This document shows positions 57,800 to 64,000 of a DNA stretch of 64,000 bases, piece by piece. This DNA is from Acidobacteriota bacterium. Its GTDB lineage: Bacteria > Acidobacteriota > Terriglobia > Acidiferrales > UBA7541. Numbering within the stretch: position 1 is the stretch's first letter; each line of letters begins with the position of its first letter. Location: NCBI GenBank assembly GCA_013289835.1, contig JABCZG010000023.1, forward strand, positions 1 through 64,000, in the 5' to 3' direction. Below the pieces are notes generated by a model that saw nothing but the letters and a program-made list of their open reading frames with translations, did not search any database and had not been told where the DNA came from. The translations under genes and the position numbers were made by a program.

Positions 57800-58828
57800 C
57801 TACTTGGACGTCTTTTTTGCCGGCAGATATTTCTTCTCGACCGACGCAACGACTACGTAGTTGGGATCCACCATCTCCGTGAGGTGAATCTTGCCCACCT
57901 TCGAAAGCAATTCGTACGCGTCCAGCTCTGAAAGCCCATAGTCCGCGTGAATCCACGCCACCAGTTCCGTAAACGCGATGCGCACGGCATCGTCCACCGG
58001 GCGATAAATCCCCGCCGCCATGATCTCCTTCTCGTTTTCGAACCGTGGCCAGTTCGTACGCTTCCCTTTCACCACATCGACCTGCAGCCGCGCCTTCATG
58101 GGAACTTCGATCGCCGTGCCTGCAATTTCCCCGTCGCCCATTGCCGCGTGTCCGTCGCCAAAATAAAGCAGCGCCCCGGAAACGCTCACGGGCAAATAAA
58201 GAGTGTTGCCAGCGGACACTTCCGGCGCGTCCATGTTCCCGCCAAACTCCGCCGGCACGACCGAACTGCGCGCCTCGCCATTGGTCGGCGCAACGCCAAT
58301 GCACCCGAGAAACGGATGAAGCGGAATCTTCACGTTGTAGTTCGAGTCGAGCGCCTGAAACGTCGCGGTATTGTCCGCGTGGTCGATGGGATAGAACCAA
58401 ATCTTCTCCGGCAAAGGCGTATGCAGCATCGGCGTGTAGTTGGTTTCGTTAAGCGCCCCAAATCCCGGCGCGAACGCCCCAATCCCCTGATTCCCATCCA
58501 CCTGCAAATCGAGGATGTGCACCACCAGAGTGTCCCCCGGCTCGGCGCCTTCAATGAAAAACGGCCCAGTCAGCGGATTGTCTCCCTTGGCCAGCGCCAG
58601 CGTATCACCCGGCTTCCGGATCCCATTCCCAAAGCAGTCCAGCGAGTTGGCCTCCAGAATATTCCCCGGCCGCAGCCGCGCGACCGGGGGAGCCACCCCG
58701 TAAACATACTTCACCACGTCAATCGTCGCGTGATACTGCACAACCTCCGGCTTCGTCGCCGCCGATGGCGTCTGCGCAAGCGCCGCAATCGGCGAAGCAA
58801 GGATAAGAACACTGAGTATCAATCGCAC
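57800..58828 (-). CDS. Exported acetamidase/formamidase family protein
   Basis: The 342-residue protein has a signal peptide (LILSVLILASPIAALAQ) and the FmdA/AmdA fold motifs: GDTLVVHILDLQ, HPFLGCIGVAP, GGNMDAPEVSAGNTLYLPV and YFGDGHAAMGDGEIAG. Most family members are cytoplasmic hydrolases of formamide or acetamide; this one is exported, a variant seen in acidobacteria. The start is GTG 58828, with GTGGAGG upstream. The natural substrate is unknown. Confidence 0.85.
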   Translation of the reverse strand: MRLILSVLILASPIAALAQTPSAATKPEVVQYHATIDVVKYVYGVAPPVARLRPGNILEANSLDCFGNGIRKPGDTLALAKGDNPLTGPFFIEGAEPGDTLVVHILDLQVDGNQGIGAFAPGFGALNETNYTPMLHTPLPEKIWFYPIDHADNTATFQALDSNYNVKIPLHPFLGCIGVAPTNGEARSSVVPAEFGGNMDAPEVSAGNTLYLPVSVSGALLYFGDGHAAMGDGEIAGTAIEVPMKARLQVDVVKGKRTNWPRFENEKEIMAAGIYRPVDDAVRIAFTELVAWIHADYGLSELDAYELLSKVGKIHLTEMVDPNYVVVASVEKKYLPAKKTSK

Positions 58829-58945
58829 GCAAACCTCCACTCTCGAAAAACCGAAGTCCAACACACTCTCCCGTCACAGTCAATCCGCAGCCGCGCCCGG
58901 ATCGCTCTCGCGGACGAGCCACAAACTGTCTGCTATTCTTTCCAC

Positions 58946-59734
58946 GTGAAAAGCAAACCGGCCCGCCAAACTCCGTTGCGCATCGTTTCACTGGCACCGA
59001 GCGCGACTTCCATTTTGTGCGCCATCGGCGCACAGCGCTTCCTGGTCGGTGTGACCAAGTGGTGCCCGGACGTCGCACCGGTCGCTGACCTTCCCAAGCT
59101 CGGCGATTGCTGGCACATGGATTCCGTGCACACGATCCTGCGGCTGAAGCCAACCCTCGTCATCGGCTCCGTGCCTTACAAACAGGAGACCGTCGCCAAG
59201 CTTCTCGCGCAGCCCTTGAATTTCCTGGCGATGAATCCCCGAACGCTAGCGGACATCGAAAATGACATTCGCATGCTCGGCGCCATTACCGGTCGGGCCC
59301 GAGCGGCGGAGAATCTCGTGCGCAAGATGCGGGCTGGCTTTGCTTTGGTTCAGAAACGAGCACCGAAGGCCAAATGGCCGATAAGGGTCTACTGCGAGGC
59401 GTGGCCCAATCCCCGAATTGCTTCCCCGCCGTGGGTAGCAGAACTCGCGCAAATCGCAGGCGGCCAGATGGTCGTTCCGGCCGGCGAGAAAGTCACCGAC
59501 GAGCAAATTGCGGAAGCCAAACCGGACATTATCGTGCTGGCTTGGGCGGCCACAGGCGCGAAGGCCGATCCAAAGCGGACGTATGGCGTCGCGGCCTGGA
59601 AGGACGTCCCAGCTATTCGCAATCGGCACGTGCACGTAATTAGCGACGAGCTCCTGAACACGCCCGGCCCTCCGTTGCTGCAAGGTGCCCTGGAACTGAC
59701 CCGAATCTTGCGGGGAATAAACCTCCATCCATAA
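58946..59734 (+). CDS. BtuF-like cobalamin-binding / periplasmic binding fold protein
   Basis: The 262-residue protein has the class III binding-protein fold: IVSLAPSATSILCAIGAQRF, VGVTKWCPD, LPKLGDCWHMD and LKPTLVIGSVPY, then ADIENDIRMLGAITGR. It resembles BtuF/FhuD-type receptors but has no signal peptide, so it may stay in the cytoplasm or be wrongly predicted at the start. The start is GTG 58946; no ABC transporter gene is adjacent. The ligand is unproven. Confidence 0.8.
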   Translation: MKSKPARQTPLRIVSLAPSATSILCAIGAQRFLVGVTKWCPDVAPVADLPKLGDCWHMDSVHTILRLKPTLVIGSVPYKQETVAKLLAQPLNFLAMNPRTLADIENDIRMLGAITGRARAAENLVRKMRAGFALVQKRAPKAKWPIRVYCEAWPNPRIASPPWVAELAQIAGGQMVVPAGEKVTDEQIAEAKPDIIVLAWAATGAKADPKRTYGVAAWKDVPAIRNRHVHVISDELLNTPGPPLLQGALELTRILRGINLHP

Positions 59735-59787
59735 GAGTCAATTATGGTTAGAGAGAAGTCCCAGGACACTGAGAGAGGTCCTGCCAC

Positions 59788-60261
59788 ATGCGAATTGTTG
59801 TCGCAGCCGTAATTGAACGTGCGGACCGTCGTATCCTGATCGGCCAGCGCCGTCACGATGACACATCCCCCCTCAAGTGGGAGTTTCCCGGCGGAAAAGT
59901 TGAACCCGGTGAAAGCGCCGAGCAGGCGCTTGCCCGCGAACTGAAAGAGGAACTCGCCGCAACCCTGCTAAAAAGCGCGCCCATCGGACGCGTGGTCCAC
60001 CAATACGCCGGAACTTCCGAGGAACTCGAAATCCTTTTTTACGCCGCGCAGATTCGCGAATCCGAACTCGCCCCGCGCGCCTTCGAACAAGTCGTCTGGG
60101 TGCTCCCAAAAGAATTGGGCCAATATGATTTCCTCGCCGCCAACGCCCAACTCGTAGCCAACCTCGCCACCGGACGCATCAAGCCCGTTGAGATTCTCGA
60201 GTCTCACGGCACTGAAACCCACCCTACAACCCCGGGCCAAAATACTGATAGTGGCCGGTGA
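59788..60261 (+). CDS. Nudix hydrolase (MutT-like)
   Basis: The 157-residue protein has the Nudix box GKVEPGESAEQALARELKEE, close to GX5EX7REUXEE, near 36-56. The fold is VVAAVIERADRRILIGQRR at the N-terminus and LEILFYAAQ after the box. It probably removes oxidised nucleotides such as 8-oxo-dGTP or another nucleoside diphosphate derivative. It ends 38 bases inside the convergent DUF1287 gene. Confidence 0.9.
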   Translation: MRIVVAAVIERADRRILIGQRRHDDTSPLKWEFPGGKVEPGESAEQALARELKEELAATLLKSAPIGRVVHQYAGTSEELEILFYAAQIRESELAPRAFEQVVWVLPKELGQYDFLAANAQLVANLATGRIKPVEILESHGTETHPTTPGQNTDSGR

Positions 60262-60883
60262 TCTTCCAGTTGAACAAAACGTCCTCCATGCGCGGCCCCT
60301 GCCCAATATTGTGGACCACCATGTATCGTCCGCTCTGGGTTGATCTTTGATCCACCACCAATCCCACATGCGGCACGTTCCCGCCCAAATCCCAGGTGAC
60401 AATCTCGCCGGGCGCGTAATCGTCAGCGCGAGGCGATAACCGCAACGACTGGCCTTTGCGCGCAAAGAACACCATCAAATTTGGGACGCGACGGTGATCG
60501 ATATTCGAATCCGGTCCGCCCGAAAGCCATCTCCATTTTCGGGGGTACAGATCGAAGTTCTGAACCATGTCCTCGTGAACTTCTTTTTGAAGATCAACAC
60601 CTACGCTCCTGTACGAGCGGATGATTTCATCCGTGCACACACCCGTATCCGCGGGTACATCTCCCCCGGGATAAGGAATGCGGACATAAGCAGGATCGTA
60701 GCGCACAACGTGGTGGGTGCGCTCGATGGCCGCAGCAACCAGACGCTGCGTGAATTCGCGTTGCCGCGCTTCCGAGCTTGGATTGGGCGGGGCGGAAGCT
60801 TGTTGAGCCGAAACCACGACCGCCAGAACTGTCGCGAGAGTGAAAGCTGCAAGCCCTGCAACGGAGATTCGCCAGCGAAACAT
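60224..60883 (-). CDS. Exported DUF1287 family protein
   Basis: The 219-residue protein has a signal peptide (AAFTLATVLAVVVSAQQ) and the DUF1287 core: YDPAYVRIPYPGGDVPADTG, VCTDEIIRSYRSVGVDLQ, HEDMVQNFDLYPRKW, DSNIDHRRVPNLMVFF, and the closing HVGLVVDQRS and VVHNIGQGPRMEDVLF. It resembles NlpC/P60-like cysteine hydrolases, with the Cys and His in place. A role in envelope peptide or amide cleavage is inferred. Confidence 0.85.
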   Translation of the reverse strand: MFRWRISVAGLAAFTLATVLAVVVSAQQASAPPNPSSEARQREFTQRLVAAAIERTHHVVRYDPAYVRIPYPGGDVPADTGVCTDEIIRSYRSVGVDLQKEVHEDMVQNFDLYPRKWRWLSGGPDSNIDHRRVPNLMVFFARKGQSLRLSPRADDYAPGEIVTWDLGGNVPHVGLVVDQRSTQSGRYMVVHNIGQGPRMEDVLFNWKITGHYQYFGPGL

Positions 60884-60896
60884 CCGCGCTCGCTTC

Positions 60897-63575
60897 CTAC
60901 GAGGTTACTGGATTCGGCTTATCCGTGTTGATGCCCAAATCCTTGATCGCCTTATCAAGGACAGACCGCTCGATCTTGCCATCTACAAAAAGCTCGTGCA
61001 GCGTTGCCAGCGTGATGTACCGCGAATCCACCTCGAAAAATTCACGAAGTGACGTCCGCCCTTCGCTTCGCCCGAATCCATCGGTCCCCAGCGAAGCCAA
61101 TCGCCGCGGCATCCACTTGCTAACCATGTTCGGCAGCGTCTTCAAATAATCCGAAGCCGCCACCAGCACGCCCGGCGCGTCCGCGAGACACTTTGTAACA
61201 TACGGCACGCGCGGTTTATCCGCCGGGTGCAGGCGGTTCAGGCGTTCGGTTTCATTCCCGTCGTTATAGAGTTCCTTGTAACTCGTGACGCTCCACACGT
61301 CCGCCGACACGCCATATTTCGTTTCTAGTATTTCTTGCGCACGAAGTGCCTCGTTAAGAATGGCGCCACTCCCCAACAATTGTGCCCGCAGCTTCGATTT
61401 CGGATTGTTCGCGGCCCGGAAGCGGTACATGCCCTTCAAAATGCCGTCCTTCACATTCCCCGGCATCGGCGGCATCGCGTACGGCTCGTTCATCACCGTG
61501 ATGTAGTAAAAGACGTTCCCGTTGTCCTTGTACATTCGCCGGATCCCATCCTGGATGATCACCGCAATCTCATACGCAAACGCCGGATCATACGCCTTGA
61601 TGTTCGGCACCGGCAACGCCAGCACATGGCTGTTGCCATCCTGGTGCTGCAAGCCTTCGCCCGAAAGCGTTGTGCGCCCCGCCGTGCCGCCCAGCAGAAA
61701 CCCGCGCGTGCGCATATCCGCCGCCGCCCAAATAAAATCCGCGATCCGTTGGAACCCAAACATCGAGTAGTAAATGAAGAACGGAATCGTGTTGATCCCG
61801 TGCGTGGCATACGCGGAGCCGGCCGCGATGAACGACGCCATCGAGCCTGCCTCGGTAATGCCCTCTTCGAGGATCTGCCCGTCCTTCGCTTCCTTGTAAT
61901 ACAGCAGCGTGTTCACATCCACTGGCTCGTACCGCTGCCCCACGCTCGAGTAAATTCCCACCGTGCGGAAGAGTGACTCCATGCCAAATGTCCGCGCCTC
62001 GTCCGGCACGATCGGCACAATCAATTTGCCAATCTCCGCATCTTTCAACATTTTCCGCAGCATGGCCACGAACGCCATTGTCGTCGAAACTTCCCGGCCC
62101 TCGCTGCCCTCGTGGAATTCCTTGAAAAGTTCGTCGTGATCCGCAACCAGCGGCTTCGAACGAATGCTGCGCTTCGGCGTATACCCGCCGAGCGCTTCCC
62201 GCCGCGCCCGCAAATACTGGACTTCCGCACTGTCCTCCGGTGGACGGTAGAACGGAACCTCGATGCAATCTTCGTCGTTCAGCGGAATCCCAAAGCGCGA
62301 ACGAAATTCTCTCAGCTCGTCTTCATTCAATTTCTTCTGCTGGTGCGTGACGTTCTTCCCCTCGCCCGCTTCGCCCAGCCCATATCCTTTAATCGTCCGC
62401 GCCAATATCACCGTCGGCGAGCCTTTGTGCTCCACCGCCGCCTTGTACGCCGCGTACACCTTCCGCGGATCATGCCCGCCAAGCCGCAGCCGCCGCAGCG
62501 CCTCATCCGGAAGCGGCTCGACAAGCTGCAGCAACCGCGGATCGCTTCCGAAAAAGTGCTCCCGCACGTAAGCGCCCGAGGAAACCACCAGCTTCTGATA
62601 TTCCCCGTCCACTAACTCACCCATGCGCTTGACCAGCAGCCCTTCGGTGTCGCGCTCGAAAATCGGATCCCACTCGCTTCCCCACAACACCTTGATTACA
62701 TTCCAGCGCGCCCCGCGAAACGCCGATTCCAGCTCCTGAATAATCTGCCCGTTCCCGCGCACCGGCCCATCGAGCCGTTGTAAATTGCAGTTGACCACAA
62801 AAATCAAATTGTCCAGCTTCTCCCGCGAAGCCAGCGTGATCGCTCCCAGCGATTCGGGCTCGTCCGTCTCGCCGTCCCCCAGAAACGCCCAAACCTTCGC
62901 ATCCGTCACGGGCTTCATGCCGCGATCTTCCAGATACCGATTGAACCGCGCCTGATAAATCGCCATCAGCGGGCTCAGTCCCATCGAAACGGTCGGAAAT
63001 TCCCAGAAGTCCGGCATCAACCACGGATGCGGGTACGAAGAAAGTCCCCCGCCCGGCTTCAGCTCGCGCCGAAAATTCTCCAGCTTCTGCGCGCTGAGCC
63101 GCCCTTCCAGAAACGCCCGCGCATACATCCCCGGTGAAGCGTGTCCCTGAAAATAAACCGTGTCCCCCTCGAACTCCTCCGTCCGCGCCCGGAAAAAATG
63201 ATTGAACCCCACTTCATAAAGCGTCGCCGCCGACGCGTACGTCGAAATATGTCCGCCGATATTGTGTTCCACGCGATTCGCGCGCACCACCATCGCCAGC
63301 GCATTCCAGCGAATCAAGCTCTTGATGCGCCGCTCTAGCTCCTGATCGCCCGGAAAAAGCGGTTGCAACCGCACCGGAATCGTATTCGCATAAGGCGTGT
63401 TCGCGCTGAACGGCAGATCAATTCCGTTCACCGTCGCGTGTGCGCGCAGCCGTTCGAGAATCTCGGCGGCCACCTCCGGCCCGCTCGATTCCAGCACCGA
63501 GTCCAGTGACTCAAGCCACTCCTGAATCTCCACGTCTTCCATGCCATGCGGCTGGGTTGTTATTTCGTTTTCCAT
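60897..63575 (-). CDS. aceE: Pyruvate dehydrogenase E1 component, homodimeric (AceE)
   Basis: The 892-residue thiamine diphosphate enzyme decarboxylates pyruvate and passes acetyl to the E2 lipoyl domain. It has the N-terminal EHNIGGHISTYASAATLYEV and YFQGHASPGMYARAFLEGRL, the ThDP motif FLGDGETDEPESLGA (near 235), NCNLQRLDGPVRGN and the C-terminal transketolase part (GTAGRTTLSGEGLQHQDG, YDPAFAYE). It is full length for this class. The E2 and E3 genes are not in the window. Confidence 0.96.
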   Translation of the reverse strand: MENEITTQPHGMEDVEIQEWLESLDSVLESSGPEVAAEILERLRAHATVNGIDLPFSANTPYANTIPVRLQPLFPGDQELERRIKSLIRWNALAMVVRANRVEHNIGGHISTYASAATLYEVGFNHFFRARTEEFEGDTVYFQGHASPGMYARAFLEGRLSAQKLENFRRELKPGGGLSSYPHPWLMPDFWEFPTVSMGLSPLMAIYQARFNRYLEDRGMKPVTDAKVWAFLGDGETDEPESLGAITLASREKLDNLIFVVNCNLQRLDGPVRGNGQIIQELESAFRGARWNVIKVLWGSEWDPIFERDTEGLLVKRMGELVDGEYQKLVVSSGAYVREHFFGSDPRLLQLVEPLPDEALRRLRLGGHDPRKVYAAYKAAVEHKGSPTVILARTIKGYGLGEAGEGKNVTHQQKKLNEDELREFRSRFGIPLNDEDCIEVPFYRPPEDSAEVQYLRARREALGGYTPKRSIRSKPLVADHDELFKEFHEGSEGREVSTTMAFVAMLRKMLKDAEIGKLIVPIVPDEARTFGMESLFRTVGIYSSVGQRYEPVDVNTLLYYKEAKDGQILEEGITEAGSMASFIAAGSAYATHGINTIPFFIYYSMFGFQRIADFIWAAADMRTRGFLLGGTAGRTTLSGEGLQHQDGNSHVLALPVPNIKAYDPAFAYEIAVIIQDGIRRMYKDNGNVFYYITVMNEPYAMPPMPGNVKDGILKGMYRFRAANNPKSKLRAQLLGSGAILNEALRAQEILETKYGVSADVWSVTSYKELYNDGNETERLNRLHPADKPRVPYVTKCLADAPGVLVAASDYLKTLPNMVSKWMPRRLASLGTDGFGRSEGRTSLREFFEVDSRYITLATLHELFVDGKIERSVLDKAIKDLGINTDKPNPVTS

Positions 63576-63741
63576 GACTTCCGTCGCTTCCTCTTCTTTC
63601 GATTTCCCGGTCGCCCTGCGCCAAACGTGGCGGACTTATGTGGGCGATAAGCTAATTAGAATACACCGCGGCGCGATTCTCTGCACGGCCCGATTAGGAA
63701 TTCTCTCAGAGCGTTTCGAAATTGCACGCAACGCGCGCCCG
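63576..63741. other. Short intergenic gap before aceE
   Basis: The 166 bases hold no supported gene. AT-rich stretches near 63650 may carry the aceE promoter, but no clear -35/-10 pair is seen. Confidence 0.4.
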
Positions 63742-64000
63742 CTACAACGTTCGCCCGCCATCCACGCTAAGAACCTGACCAGTCACAAATTGCGCATTCA
63801 CCAGATATATCACGGCGTCGCAAATATCCGCCGGCCTACCTGACCGCTGTAGCGCCGCAATCTTAATAAAGTCCCGCTCCCACTCCGGCGGATCGCCCGC
63901 CATCGTAATCGTCCCCGGCGCAATCGCATTCACGCGCACATCGGGCGCCATCGCTTTCGCCAGCACTCGCGTCAACATCACCACGCCCGCCTTCGAAACC
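63742..64000 (-). CDS. Short-chain dehydrogenase/reductase, C-terminal part
   Basis: This is the last 85 residues of an SDR protein, cut by the window edge. The frame enters with SKAGVVMLTRVLAKAMAPDV, just after the catalytic Tyr-x-x-x-Lys, and has the family segments RVNAIAPGTI and the closing VTGQVLSVDGGRTL. The cofactor and substrate domains lie outside the window. It probably acts in fatty acid, sugar or steroid-type reduction, but no subtype is visible. Confidence 0.88.
   Translation of the reverse strand, partial: VSKAGVVMLTRVLAKAMAPDVRVNAIAPGTITMAGDPPEWERDFIKIAALQRSGRPADICDAVIYLVNAQFVTGQVLSVDGGRTL

Noticed and set aside
57947..58945. Long upstream extension of the BtuF-like gene
   Set aside because: This part is antisense to the formamidase gene and lacks similarity; GTG 58946 fits the family start.
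58829..58945. Cobalamin riboswitch before the BtuF-like gene
   Set aside because: The gap is only 117 bases, and no B12-box-like sequence is visible.

Overview
The window looks like a chromosome segment of an Acidobacteriota species (Terriglobia / Koribacter-like). The basis is family content: a secreted protein with the Acidobacteria-typical VWFA-related domain, several small acidobacterial-type hypotheticals, secreted GH5 and GH16 glycosidases, AmrS, homodimeric AceE and a DUF1111 di-haem protein. The DNA is moderately GC-rich and has palindromic REP-like repeats. No marker gene fixes the genus. All calls come from reading the sequence and recalled family motifs; no database search was made.

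Layout. 1-8.8 kb is host: a broken DUF433/DUF5615 toxin-antitoxin pair cut by a REP repeat, MarC, a small zinc protein, aldehyde dehydrogenase, GH5 glycosidase, GNAT acetyltransferase, UppP, FtsK and a tRNA-Phe gene with a consensus promoter. 8.86-25.72 kb is an integrated element inserted at the 3' end of tRNA-Phe. It carries a large serine recombinase, whose last codons are antisense tRNA, as the final gene of a tightly overlapping early/replication operon on the minus strand. It also has a separate tyrosine integrase, a ClpP-like protein, regulators (HTH, ribbon-helix-helix, excisionase-like), four small plus-strand genes, and a collapsed phage late module: Nu1-like terminase small subunit, 909-residue tape measure, and a tail chaperone with a probable -1 frameshift site. 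The tRNA 3' end recurs at 24.37 kb and at 25.71 kb. The segment between these two copies holds one exported HEAT-repeat protein, so the right end may be composite.

25.75-64 kb is host again: NDH-2, a CPBP-type membrane protein, AmrS, a LiaF-like/LytS/LytTR envelope-sensing operon, a DtxR regulator, LMW phosphatase, PdxT and PdxS (vitamin B6), a MocR-type regulator, secreted and membrane proteins, a glyoxalase-II-like hydrolase, YgfZ, a VWFA protein, GH16, a lone NuoB, a TonB-C protein, the di-haem DUF1111 protein with an AraC regulator, a quinone oxidoreductase, an XdhC/MocA/IscU-like cluster for molybdoenzyme maturation, formamidase, a BtuF-like protein, a Nudix hydrolase, DUF1287, AceE and the C-terminus of an SDR.

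The most notable material is the element: recombinase gene ends that depend on the integration state, three attachment-site copies, two unrelated recombinases, a long dual-frame gene overlap, a leaderless-looking ribbon-helix-helix gene, and an unusual ClpP-like protein beside the integrase.
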